DNA from: Candidatus Peregrinibacteria bacterium
Lineage (GTDB): Bacteria > Patescibacteriota > Gracilibacteria > CAIRYL01 > GCA-016699755
NCBI GenBank assembly: GCA_016699755.1
Contig: CP065009.1
Coordinates: 248,001-312,000 of the forward strand
Direction of reading: 5' to 3'
Length of the DNA stretch: 64,000 nucleotides
Shown: positions 35,839-44,049 of the stretch, piece by piece
Layout of the letters: every line of letters starts with the position of its first letter
Numbering within the stretch: position 1 is the stretch's first letter
Made by a program: the position numbers and the translations under genes
Notes under the pieces: generated by a model
What the model saw: the letters and a program-made list of their open reading frames with translations, nothing else
Databases searched by the model: none
Told to the model about the DNA's origin: nothing

Positions 35839-36623
35839 TGTTTCCAGTTCGATCCATATCAGCACGAAAAGGAGATGCTGGAAGGGTGCTTATCATTGGT
35901 GGTTCTTCCGAAATTCATGGAGCCCCTATTCTTGCAGGACTTGGTGCGCTTGCTACTGGAGTAGACCTTATTCGTCTTTTTGTTCCACAAAAACATGCCA
36001 CTATTACTCGTATGGCACACACAAATTTTTTGGTAGGAGAATTTTTGGGAAATATATTTTCCCCTGCAGATGCTGAGCGGATTGCGGATATCGCCAAAAA
36101 ATGGGCATCTTCTGTGGTGCTTGGGTGCGGTTTTTTTCGAGAAGAATTGACGGCAGTTCAATGCTTTCTCCAAAACTATTCTGGGCGATTAATCCTCGAT
36201 GCCGGCGCATTGCAATCTGAAGTTCTCTCTGAAATTCACGGAAGAAAAAACGTGCTTATTACTCCTCATGGTGGGGAATTTCAGAGACTTTTCGAAGAAA
36301 CAGCAGAGAAAAATTTTGTTCAAAGCGCCGCCAAAAAATGGGATATTTCTATTCTTCGAAAAGGAGTTGTTGATGTGGTGGCGGACGCCGAAAAAGCGGA
36401 AGAAATTTCTGCAGGATGTCCAGAAATGGCAGTAGGAGGAACGGGCGATGTACTCGCAGGAATTTGTGGTGGATTCTTGGCACAAGGTTTTTCTCCATTT
36501 GAAGCGGCATGTCAGGCGACATTTTCTTGGGGGAAAGCCGGAGAGGAATACACAAAAGAGTGGCGCGCCTTTTCTGCAGAAGAGCTCGTTACATTTTTTC
36601 GAAGACGGTGGAAGTTTCTTTGA
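35838..36623 (+). CDS. nnrD: ADP-dependent NAD(P)H-hydrate dehydratase
   Basis: NnrD repairs hydrated NADH and NADPH by ATP- or ADP-dependent dehydration. The 261-residue protein matches the YjeF C-terminal ribokinase-like domain: RVLIIGGSSEIHGAP, GLGALATGVDLIRLF, LILDAGAL, VLITPHGGEFQRLF and the nucleotide/phosphate motif MAVGGTGDVLAGICGG. The N-terminal epimerase domain (YjeF_N) is absent, as in stand-alone NnrD. It starts with GTG overlapping the TAG of yfiH (TAGTG), so the two are translationally coupled, and it ends with TGA. Confidence 0.9.
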   Translation: MFPVRSISARKGDAGRVLIIGGSSEIHGAPILAGLGALATGVDLIRLFVPQKHATITRMAHTNFLVGEFLGNIFSPADAERIADIAKKWASSVVLGCGFFREELTAVQCFLQNYSGRLILDAGALQSEVLSEIHGRKNVLITPHGGEFQRLFEETAEKNFVQSAAKKWDISILRKGVVDVVADAEKAEEISAGCPEMAVGGTGDVLAGICGGFLAQGFSPFEAACQATFSWGKAGEEYTKEWRAFSAEELVTFFRRRWKFL

Positions 36624-36636
36624 ATTGTAATTAGCA

Positions 36637-37440
36637 TTACTCCTTTTTTTCGTCCACTATCTCGGCTTTTTCTATAATGAGCAGAATGGCTTTCTGAAAT
36701 CCATCTAATATTTTTGATGAATTTCCATAACCAGATATTTCTGGTAGTTGATCAATACGTTCTCTTGTGAAAATTTTGGAGATTTGCCCTGCAAATGTCT
36801 CTTGCTCCTCTTCATTTTCTTTATTTCCAGCAAGTGGAATAATTTCTAATTCTTCGATTAGTCCGCTTTGTAAACGTACTTTCACACCAATACTTTCTTC
36901 TCCTTTTTCTGTTTCGTATGTTCCAATGGCAGAGAAGAGACCATCTTTAAAGTGGAAAGATGTTGGGAGCGATTCTACTTCTTGTTCAACACTGCTTGGT
37001 TGCTCTTGTCCAATAATTATTGGAGAAATACTTGCTTTTGTGCTCTTTTTCACAACATCTTCTTCTTTTGGTTCTGTTGCAGAGTCATCTTCCGAAAAAA
37101 ACATTCCCTGTTGATCTGTCTCCTTCTCTGGAGAAATTTTTGGAGCTTCACTTGGCGCTTCTTCAAAGAGTTTTCCTGTTTGTGGGGGGGGTGCCCAAGA
37201 TCCCTCAAGAAAAGGAATGAGATCATCTTCTTTTTGAGAATTTGGAGAAGGGGATGAGGATGGAAGTGGTGCAGAGCGAAAATCCTGATTTTTTGAGATC
37301 ATCTTTCCTTCTGTTTTTTTTGTTTCTTCCATGAGATTTGCTAGGTATTCTTCTGTATTTGGCTTTGGTCCAAATATGTTGATACCACTTGCAATCAGAG
37401 AAAGCCCGAAAACGAGGAAGAATGCATGTTTTGGTTGCAC
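36637..37440 (-). CDS. Membrane-anchored protein with FMN-binding-like domain
   Basis: The 267 residues start with an N-terminal membrane helix (FFLVFGLSLIASGINIF), then a long low-complexity linker rich in Ser, Pro and Glu (about 40-165). The C-terminal part, FKDGLFSAIGTYETEKGEES through RLQSGLIEELEIIP to ISGYGNSSKILDGFQKAI, resembles the FMN-binding domain of RnfG/NqrC (PF04205). The SGAT motif that receives covalent FMN is replaced by SGYG, so the attachment threonine is missing and flavin binding is doubtful. It is probably an extracellular, tethered domain. No Rnf or Nqr genes are nearby. Confidence 0.6.
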   Translation of the reverse strand: MQPKHAFFLVFGLSLIASGINIFGPKPNTEEYLANLMEETKKTEGKMISKNQDFRSAPLPSSSPSPNSQKEDDLIPFLEGSWAPPPQTGKLFEEAPSEAPKISPEKETDQQGMFFSEDDSATEPKEEDVVKKSTKASISPIIIGQEQPSSVEQEVESLPTSFHFKDGLFSAIGTYETEKGEESIGVKVRLQSGLIEELEIIPLAGNKENEEEQETFAGQISKIFTRERIDQLPEISGYGNSSKILDGFQKAILLIIEKAEIVDEKKE

Positions 37441-37550
37441 GAATTCCAGAGAAAAATCTCTTTATGCTACCATATTTTCTCTCTTTTGTCCAATGTGATT
37501 TATCCGACGAAAAAGAGTGATGAGCAAAAAATGGAACAAGGAATCATGAA

Positions 37551-38990
37551 TTATGCTTCAAACCAACGATCGTGAGATTTTTGAAACATTCCCTGAATTC
37601 CTTCAGGGGAGTGGTCTCCGAGGTTGTATTCGTGAAGTGGAATCTCTTTCTCTTCAATAAATTTCAAAATAGCATCAGTAACCCGCCAGCTTTCAAGAAT
37701 CTCTGGAAAGCTTAAAAAGTGGAGCTTATTCCGCTCCAAAACATCCAGAATGAGAAGAGAATGTTCAGGAAGGCAATCATCTCCTCGGCAGGCAATAGAT
37801 TCGCTGGTTCCAATTTCATGATACTCTGATGATTTTCCAAACTGATTCAAGAGTTTAATATGAATCATTTCTCGTGGCTGAAGCTCAAAAATGAGAAGAT
37901 TTGGTTCTGTGTCTTCCGGTTGAAAAGGAAGTTTTTTGAACTCCACCACGAGGGAAGTGAGTTTTGTTTTCATGCGTTTTCCAGTGCGGATAAAAATAGG
38001 AACGCCGTACCAACTTTCACGGTCAATTTTGAGTTTTGCGCCGAAATAGGTTTCTGTTTGAGAATCTTTTTTCGCTCCCGAAATATCTTTATATCCTTTG
38101 TATTGTGCACGAAAAATATTGTGTTTTTTTGGTGTAAAATCAAGTGCCGCAAGAATGGACTGTTTTTCTCGATGAAAACTCTTCTCATCCGCTTTAATGG
38201 GAATAGACATGGTAATCATGGCAAGAAGCTGGGTGATATGCGATTGGAACATATCTTTAATGAGTCCGACATTATCAAAATATCCGGCTCGGTCTTCCAC
38301 GCCAACAGTTTCGTGGGCGGTAATCTGAATGCTTGCGATATTTTTTCCCTCAAGAAGAAGGTTAAGTACTGAATTGTGATGACGAAGAGTGAGAATGCTT
38401 TGTACAGCAGTTTTTCCGAGATAATGATCAAGTAGAAAAATTTGCTTCTCGTCGTAAAATCGAGAAATAAAGTGAAAAAGTTGTTCTGCTGACGCTTGAT
38501 CTTCTCCAAACGGTTTTTCAAGTACTACGCGAATATCGTCTTCACGAGATTTTCGAGCAAAAGCGATATTCTGCAAAATGGGCTGAAAAGTAGATGGAGG
38601 GACAGAGAAATAAGTAATATGTGTTTCTGGAGGTCCTCCTCCTTCTTTTTTGGAGAGATTTTCGAGAAACTCAAAATAGCGTTCAAAATCTCCAAGTTCC
38701 GTATACTGTCCAGAAAAATAAAAAACATGAGAGAGGAGTTCTTCAATTATCTCATTACAAAATGCAATTTTCGACCCTTTTTGACAGTATTTTTTAATGC
38801 TCTCTCGAAATTCCTGTCGAAATTCCTCATTTGTTTTTTTGCTTCGCGCATATCCTACAATGAAATATTGCTTTGGTAGACGGTGTTGTGTGGCAAGCGC
38901 ATAGAGAGAGGGGAATATCTTTATTTTTGCCAAATCCCCTGAAGCTCCAAATATCGTAAAGAGGAAAGAGTTTTGAATGACTTGAAACAT
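37551..38990 (-). CDS. zwf: Glucose-6-phosphate dehydrogenase
   Basis: Zwf oxidises glucose-6-phosphate to 6-phosphogluconolactone, feeding the oxidative pentose phosphate pathway and making NADPH. The 479-residue product has the coenzyme motif TIFGASGDLAKIKIFP and the substrate motif LLDHYLGKTAVQSIL with the conserved Lys and His, plus the C-terminal region with HLLNQFGK-like elements. ATG at 38990 is favoured; a longer frame overlaps gnd. It is the last gene of the tal-pgi-gnd-zwf operon, 22 bases after gnd. No separate 6-phosphogluconolactonase (pgl) is seen in the window. Confidence 0.95.
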   Translation of the reverse strand: MFQVIQNSFLFTIFGASGDLAKIKIFPSLYALATQHRLPKQYFIVGYARSKKTNEEFRQEFRESIKKYCQKGSKIAFCNEIIEELLSHVFYFSGQYTELGDFERYFEFLENLSKKEGGGPPETHITYFSVPPSTFQPILQNIAFARKSREDDIRVVLEKPFGEDQASAEQLFHFISRFYDEKQIFLLDHYLGKTAVQSILTLRHHNSVLNLLLEGKNIASIQITAHETVGVEDRAGYFDNVGLIKDMFQSHITQLLAMITMSIPIKADEKSFHREKQSILAALDFTPKKHNIFRAQYKGYKDISGAKKDSQTETYFGAKLKIDRESWYGVPIFIRTGKRMKTKLTSLVVEFKKLPFQPEDTEPNLLIFELQPREMIHIKLLNQFGKSSEYHEIGTSESIACRGDDCLPEHSLLILDVLERNKLHFLSFPEILESWRVTDAILKFIEEKEIPLHEYNLGDHSPEGIQGMFQKSHDRWFEA

Positions 38991-39012
38991 GGTAATGAAG
39001 AAAGAAAGTAAT

Positions 39013-40401
39013 CTATTCCCACTCCGCATGAAAAATACCATCCCTGTCAATTCTTTGGAACGTGTGGGCACCAAAGGCATCCCGAAGTCCTTGGAGGAAA
39101 TTTGCCGATCCACGTCCACGTGTTACCTGTTCTAAGTGTTGAAGCGCGGCAGAAAAACACGCAACCGGAATGCCACATCGGACTGCTTCTGCAACAAGTG
39201 TACGAAGATGTGGCAGGGAAGAAGTGATTTCTTCTGTGATTTCGGGGAGCATAAGGAGCGGTGTTTTTTCGGTTTGTTTTCGAAAAGTGTCTTCCAAAAA
39301 CTTCAAAATTTGTGCCCGAATAATACATCCTCCTTGCCAAATACGAGAGACTTCTGAAAAAGAAACTTCCCAGTTTTGTTCCTCGGCGGCTTTTTGAATG
39401 AGCCAAAATCCTTCCGAGTACGCACTAATAGTGGCGAGATAAAGGGCAGAGGTGAGCACCTCTTCTGAAAGAGAAGGGGATGAACGAAAGAGAGGGATCA
39501 GTTTTTCGAGTTTCTCTCGGAGTTTAACATTTTCCGAAAAAATGCGCGCTTGCACTGCGGCAGAAATAGAGGGAACTGCCACTCCTCTTTCGTCTGCGTC
39601 GAGAATTGTCCAGCGCCCCGTTCCTTTTTGACTCGCGCTATCGAGCACTTTATCGATGAGAAAATTATCTCCTTCGTCATCCTTTTTTTTGGTGATAATA
39701 GCGGAAAGTTCCACGAGAAAAGAGGAAAGTCTTCCTTCGTTCCAACTCGAAAAAATATCGGAGATTTGTGGTGATGTTTTTCCTGATGATCGTAAAATAT
39801 CGTAGATCTCTGCCAAAAATTGCATCACAGCATATTCAATGCCATTGTGTACCATTTTAACATAGTGTCCCGCACCATCTGTTCCAATGTTGCTGACGCA
39901 TGCTCCTCCCGAAAAATCTTTCGCGGCAATTTGCTTCAGTAAAGGAAGAAGCTCTTCTACTGCTTCTTTTTTTCCACTGGGCATAAGGCTTGGACCCTTG
40001 AGTGCACCTTCTTCTCCGCCAGAAACACCGCATCCTACAAAACGAATTTCTTTTTCTGCGAGTTTTTTTTCTCGGCGAATGGTGTCGGGAAAATGCGAAT
40101 TTCCTCCGTCAATAATAATATCTCCCGATTCCAAAAAGGGAAGAAGGCTTTCAATAACCGTATCCACCGCTTTTCCTGCCTTGACCATGAGAAAAATTTT
40201 TCGTGGTGCCTCTAAGTTTTTTACAAATTCCCCTATGCTTTTTGAGAGTGTCAAATACTCATTTCCATGCTGTTTAATAAACTCTTCTCCCACCGAAGTG
40301 GTGCGATTAAAAACAGTGGTGCGAATGTTTCGGTTCGCAAAATTTCGCGCAAGGTTTTGCCCCATAACGGCGAGTCCTATAAGTCCTATGGTACTTTTCA
40401 T
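39013..40401 (-). CDS. gnd: 6-phosphogluconate dehydrogenase (decarboxylating)
   Basis: Gnd oxidatively decarboxylates 6-phosphogluconate to ribulose-5-phosphate, giving NADPH. The 462 residues include the dinucleotide motif GLIGLAVMGQNLARNFANR, the loop FLMVKAGKAVD, the active-site strand GCGVSGGEEGALKGPSLMPS and the catalytic region GAGHYVKMVHNGIEYAVMQ with the essential Lys and Glu, then SASQKGTGRWT. The long C-terminal helical domain is complete. ATG at 40401 is used in place of one three codons upstream. Spacing to pgi and zwf is 22 bases each. Confidence 0.96.
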   Translation of the reverse strand: MKSTIGLIGLAVMGQNLARNFANRNIRTTVFNRTTSVGEEFIKQHGNEYLTLSKSIGEFVKNLEAPRKIFLMVKAGKAVDTVIESLLPFLESGDIIIDGGNSHFPDTIRREKKLAEKEIRFVGCGVSGGEEGALKGPSLMPSGKKEAVEELLPLLKQIAAKDFSGGACVSNIGTDGAGHYVKMVHNGIEYAVMQFLAEIYDILRSSGKTSPQISDIFSSWNEGRLSSFLVELSAIITKKKDDEGDNFLIDKVLDSASQKGTGRWTILDADERGVAVPSISAAVQARIFSENVKLREKLEKLIPLFRSSPSLSEEVLTSALYLATISAYSEGFWLIQKAAEEQNWEVSFSEVSRIWQGGCIIRAQILKFLEDTFRKQTEKTPLLMLPEITEEITSSLPHLRTLVAEAVRCGIPVACFSAALQHLEQVTRGRGSANFLQGLRDAFGAHTFQRIDRDGIFHAEWE

Positions 40402-40423
40402 CTGATCCAAATAAAAAATGAAG

Positions 40424-41713
40424 TTACGAATTTTTCTGAAGAAGAAGATTTTTTGTGATATTTTTGCTGAGTTCTACTCCTGGTTGATCGAATGCATTAA
40501 TATCGAGGAATTCCCCAAGGAAAGCCGTTGCCCCTTCGAGAAGGAGAAAAAGCGCTCCGAGATTTTCTTCGGAAATTTCTGAGAGCGAAATAGTAACATG
40601 TGGACGATCCGCCTCTGTAAGAGCTCCTTTTGTTCCTTCCATTTCGAGTTTTAAGAGCTTACCAAAATCCGTATCTTTTAAATATTCCAGTCTTTTGTCA
40701 CTTGGCGTGGGGATCTGCACTGTATTTTGAAACGATTGATTTTCGAGGAAGAGAAATAGTTTATCATTCGGACCCTCAAAATAGAGTTGATTTTGGCTGT
40801 GCTGATCTGTTGCTCCCAAGGCGGAAATGGGTGTAATTCCGGTGAAAATTTCTTTCCCAGCATTGGAATATTTTTTTCCTGTTGATTCCGCCAAAAGTTG
40901 CCGAAACCAATCAGCAACGCGATGCAACTTATGTGCATAGGGATACATTACATTTATGGTTTTTCCTTTTTGTAATAGCAGATGCTGAATACTGGCAAGT
41001 TGAAACGGGAGATTCTTGTTTACATTTTCACTTAAAAATAGGTCTCGCATTTTTTGCGCGCCATGAATAAGTGCCTGAATATCGATTCCTACCAGTGCTG
41101 CAGGAAGCAAGCCAACAGCGGTAAGAACAGAGAATCGCCCGCCTACATCTGGCGGAATAGAAAAGGTGATAATATCTTTTTTATCTGCCTCCTTTCGCAA
41201 AATTCCATTTGAACCCGTGATAAAAACAAAATGATCTTTTTCCAAGAGACCAGCATTTTGAACCACCTCAGAGAAAAAGAAATACTGCGAAACAATTTCT
41301 GGAGTGCCACCAGACTTACTGATAACTAAGAATAAAGTTTTTTCAAGCTCGAGTCCTTCGAGTGTTTCGGCGATAAGATCTGGATCGATATTATCCAAGA
41401 CAATAAGCTCGGGATAGGTTCCACCTATGCTGTGACCAAAGGCATCTCGCAATGCTATGGTTCCAAGAGATGAACCACCAATTCCTAACAGAACAATTAC
41501 TTCGTATGTCTCTTCTACTGAATCTGCAAATACCTGGATTTCTGAAATGAGTGCTTCGTTTGAAAGCACGTGATCGCCGTAAAATCCTTGTTTTCGGGCA
41601 TGGATTTTTTGCAAATATTCTGGGAGACGATTGTTGAGTGAATTTTGCTCTTCTGGTGAAAGTCCGTGTTCGGGAGCAATAGTTTTGAGTGCAGAAAAAT
41701 CGATATGGATCAT
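40424..41713 (-). CDS. pgi: Glucose-6-phosphate isomerase
   Basis: Pgi interconverts glucose-6-phosphate and fructose-6-phosphate. The 429 residues show two sugar isomerase (SIS) folds, with GIGGSSLGTIALRDAF, FLVISKSGGTPEIVSQYFF, PPDVGGRFSVLTAVGLLPA, and the late active-site part SALGATDQHSQNQLYFEGP. It is the shorter bacterial type (429 compared with about 550 in E. coli). It lies second in an operon after tal (gap 19 bases) and before gnd (22 bases), linking glycolysis to the oxidative branch. Confidence 0.95.
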   Translation of the reverse strand: MIHIDFSALKTIAPEHGLSPEEQNSLNNRLPEYLQKIHARKQGFYGDHVLSNEALISEIQVFADSVEETYEVIVLLGIGGSSLGTIALRDAFGHSIGGTYPELIVLDNIDPDLIAETLEGLELEKTLFLVISKSGGTPEIVSQYFFFSEVVQNAGLLEKDHFVFITGSNGILRKEADKKDIITFSIPPDVGGRFSVLTAVGLLPAALVGIDIQALIHGAQKMRDLFLSENVNKNLPFQLASIQHLLLQKGKTINVMYPYAHKLHRVADWFRQLLAESTGKKYSNAGKEIFTGITPISALGATDQHSQNQLYFEGPNDKLFLFLENQSFQNTVQIPTPSDKRLEYLKDTDFGKLLKLEMEGTKGALTEADRPHVTISLSEISEENLGALFLLLEGATAFLGEFLDINAFDQPGVELSKNITKNLLLQKNS

Positions 41714-41732
41714 GAGAATTCAGAAAAAAAAA

Positions 41733-42380
41733 TTATGATTTTTTCATATTTTTCCAATCAGCGAGAAAGACAGAAAGTCCCTTATCGGTCAGAGGATGTT
41801 CCGCCATTTTGTCGAGCAAATTTGGAGGGATGGTTACAATATCTGCCCCCATTTTCATGGCGCTCAGAATATGTTGCGATGTTCGAATACTTGCGGCAAG
41901 AACTTCTGTTTGAATCCCGTAATTTCCAAAAATATCAACAATATCTCCAATAAGTTCCATGCCCTCTTGCCCAATATCATCAAGCCTTCCCACAAAAGGA
42001 CTCACAAGCGTAGCACCCGCCTTTGCGGCAAGCATTGCCTGATTTGCAGAGAAAATAAGAGTGACGTTTGTTCGGATTCCTTCTCGAGAGAGAATAGAAA
42101 CCGCTTGAATACCATCGGATGTCATAGGGATTTTTACGAAGACATTTGGTGCCCATGTGGCGATATTGCGTCCTTCTAAAATCATATTCTTTGCATCGGT
42201 GGCAATGACTTCTGCGCTCACTGGTCCAGGAATAATCTCGCAAATTTCTTGAACACGGGTTTTAAAATCGACCCCTTCTTTTGCAACGAGTGTCGGATTT
42301 GTTGTTACTCCATCCACAATTCCCCATGTAGCATATTTTTTAATATCGGCAATGTTCGCAGTATCGAGAAATATTTTCAT
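41733..42380 (-). CDS. tal: Transaldolase (TalC/MipB type)
   Basis: This aldolase-like enzyme exchanges three-carbon units between sedoheptulose-7-phosphate and glyceraldehyde-3-phosphate. The 215 residues begin MKIFLDTANIADIKKYATWG and contain GVTTNPTLVAKEG, the Schiff-base lysine in VFVKIPMTSDGIQAV, NVTLIFSANQAMLAAKAGAT and FVGRLDDIG, the marks of the short TalC/Fsa-like group. Distinction between transaldolase and fructose-6-phosphate aldolase is not certain, but the pentose-phosphate neighbours favour transaldolase. It is the first gene of the operon. Confidence 0.92.
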   Translation of the reverse strand: MKIFLDTANIADIKKYATWGIVDGVTTNPTLVAKEGVDFKTRVQEICEIIPGPVSAEVIATDAKNMILEGRNIATWAPNVFVKIPMTSDGIQAVSILSREGIRTNVTLIFSANQAMLAAKAGATLVSPFVGRLDDIGQEGMELIGDIVDIFGNYGIQTEVLAASIRTSQHILSAMKMGADIVTIPPNLLDKMAEHPLTDKGLSVFLADWKNMKKS

Positions 42381-42519
42381 AAGTTTTTGGAAAAAATCAT
42401 TTTCATTTTAATCATTCTTTTTCTTTTGCCCAATGGTTTTTTTTATTCTTTTTCAAGGGTGTATTTTTTCATTTCTTCTTTTCTGCTATTTTTTTCTTAT
42501 TCTTCATTGCCTTTTTATT

Positions 42520-42762
42520 ATGTCTGTTGTGATTTATGGTCGAAATTTCTGCCCATATTGTCATGCCGCCGTTTCTCTCTGTCATCAAGAAGGAATTTCG
42601 TATGAATATCGTTGTGCTGATTCGGGAACGCAAGCGGAGAAGGAGCTTTTAGAGCTTTCGGAAAAATATAATCACTTTACGATTCCGCTTATTATGGAAG
42701 GAGATCGGTTTATTGGTGGCTATGATGATTTTCGAGAGAAATACAAAAACAAGGGGTTATAA
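42520..42762 (+). CDS. Glutaredoxin
   Basis: The 80-residue protein is a small thioredoxin-fold oxidoreductase: MSVVIYGRNFCPYCHAAVSL with the CPYC active site at residues 11-14, the cis-proline strand HFTIPLIMEG and GGYDDF at the glutathione-binding end. The ATG at 42520 is preferred over an upstream in-frame start that would add a 29-residue hydrophobic stretch. It is convergent with the peroxiredoxin gene; its TAA stop lies inside the shared terminator palindrome. Together they suggest a small redox-defence set. Confidence 0.9.
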   Translation: MSVVIYGRNFCPYCHAAVSLCHQEGISYEYRCADSGTQAEKELLELSEKYNHFTIPLIMEGDRFIGGYDDFREKYKNKGL

Positions 42763-42774
42763 CCCCTTGTTTTT
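42745..42774. terminator. Bidirectional terminator between grx and peroxiredoxin
   Basis: A perfect 30-base palindrome with arms AAAAACAAGGGGTTA has a T-run on the 3' side on either strand. It would end both convergent transcripts. The glutaredoxin stop codon (42760-42762) is within the stem. Confidence 0.88.
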
Positions 42775-42794
42775 GTTACTCGTTATATTTTTTC

Positions 42795-43355
42795 TTACGC
42801 TTTTCCGAGGGTTTTCTCTCCTTTGTGCCAGCCTACTGGACAGAGCTCACCAGATTTTGCGGCGATAAAAGTTCGAAGCGTTTCTTCTACACTTCGTCCA
42901 ATGGGAAGATTATTAATAGTCGCGTGATGAATAACTCCCTCAGGATCAATGATAAATGTTCCTCGAAGAGACATTCCATCAGGATGAAGCACACCATAAC
43001 TTTCGGAAATTTCTTTTTTCAAATCTGATACGAGAGGAAATTCTAAATCTCCCAAATCACCCTTCGACCACGCTTGGTGACTGTATTCTGAATCGACGGA
43101 AACTCCGAGGATTTGGGCACCCTCACTCTCAAACTCTTTTGCCTTTTCGGAAAACTTTTTAATTTCCGTGGGGCAAACAAAAGTAAAGTCGAGTGGGTAG
43201 AAAAAAAGCACAACCCATTTTCCAGCATCAAGATATTCTGAAAGAGTAACAATTTTGAAATCTCCTTTAAAATAAGAATTTGCCGTAAAGTCCGGAGCAT
43301 ATCCGCCAACTTGAGCGATGAATGGCTCGTGGCATCCGCATGCATGTTCTTCCAT
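42795..43355 (-). CDS. 2-Cys peroxiredoxin (AhpC/Prx1 type)
   Basis: This thiol peroxidase reduces hydrogen peroxide and organic peroxides. The 186 residues carry the peroxidatic Cys61 in DFTFVCPTEIKKF, the conserved Arg in SLRGTFIIDPEGVI, and the resolving Cys172 in GELCPVGW, so it is a typical 2-Cys enzyme of the AhpC/Prx1 group. An N-terminal Cys/His cluster (HACGCHE, residues 4-10) is unusual and may bind a metal or be redox active. The gene is convergent with glutaredoxin and divergent from the HTH-membrane gene. The electron donor could be the nearby glutaredoxin. Confidence 0.93.
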   Translation of the reverse strand: MEEHACGCHEPFIAQVGGYAPDFTANSYFKGDFKIVTLSEYLDAGKWVVLFFYPLDFTFVCPTEIKKFSEKAKEFESEGAQILGVSVDSEYSHQAWSKGDLGDLEFPLVSDLKKEISESYGVLHPDGMSLRGTFIIDPEGVIHHATINNLPIGRSVEETLRTFIAAKSGELCPVGWHKGEKTLGKA

Positions 43356-43474
43356 AATTATGTAAAAAAGAAAAAAGTACGCTTGTAGCCTACTGCTTCA
43401 TTTTTACAATTGTCAAAACTCGACAAAATTTTGGGAGACTGACACAATGGGGACAATCGTTTTTTTGAGTTTTT

Positions 43475-43978
43475 ATGTCGAATTTTGTAACCCGAGAGGA
43501 AGCGGCAGATATGCTTGGTATCTCTACACGAACTCTTGATCGATACGTTCAGCGAAAGATTCTTCGTGCGCATCGTCGAGGACGAAAAGCACTATTTTTG
43601 CGACCAGATGTTGAATCAATCGCTAGTCCAGAGCCAGAAAAAACACACTTCGTTTCTGAGGAGAAAACACTTCCTGTCACTTCAGAAAATGATATGACGC
43701 CATTTGCAAATCTCATTAGAGAGATGCACCACGAAATCCAAAAGAAAGATGGTGAAATTGCAAAACTCAGTTTTGAACTCGGAAAATGGCAAGAAATTTC
43801 TAAAAATAGCGTTCCTTTGCTCGAAGCAAAAAAAAGAGATAATGATTTTTCTCTCCAGATAGATCATCTTCAGGAGTCTTTGCAGTCTGCGCGAAATGGT
43901 CGGTTAATATTTTTTGTTCTCTTTACTCTTTCTGTGGGAATCCTTGGTATTCTTTCTGCGTATATTGTGGGATTCTAA
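43475..43978 (+). CDS. Membrane-tethered HTH protein
   Basis: The 167-residue protein has an N-terminal MerR/excisionase-type helix-turn-helix (FVTREEAADMLGISTRTLDR, wing RRGRKALFLRPDVESI), a middle region with a coiled coil (about 85-140) and a single C-terminal membrane span (LIFFVLFTLSVGILGILSAY). This places a DNA-binding head in the cytosol and tethers it to the membrane. The partner and target are unknown; it is between the peroxiredoxin and glmS genes and could regulate either, or act as a chromosome-membrane tether. Confidence 0.75.
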   Translation: MSNFVTREEAADMLGISTRTLDRYVQRKILRAHRRGRKALFLRPDVESIASPEPEKTHFVSEEKTLPVTSENDMTPFANLIREMHHEIQKKDGEIAKLSFELGKWQEISKNSVPLLEAKKRDNDFSLQIDHLQESLQSARNGRLIFFVLFTLSVGILGILSAYIVGF

Positions 43979-44049
43979 TTATGTTGACATTTGTGTTTTT
44001 TTTTACTAAAAAGATAAACTTCGGCTATTTTTAATTTTTGATTTATAAT

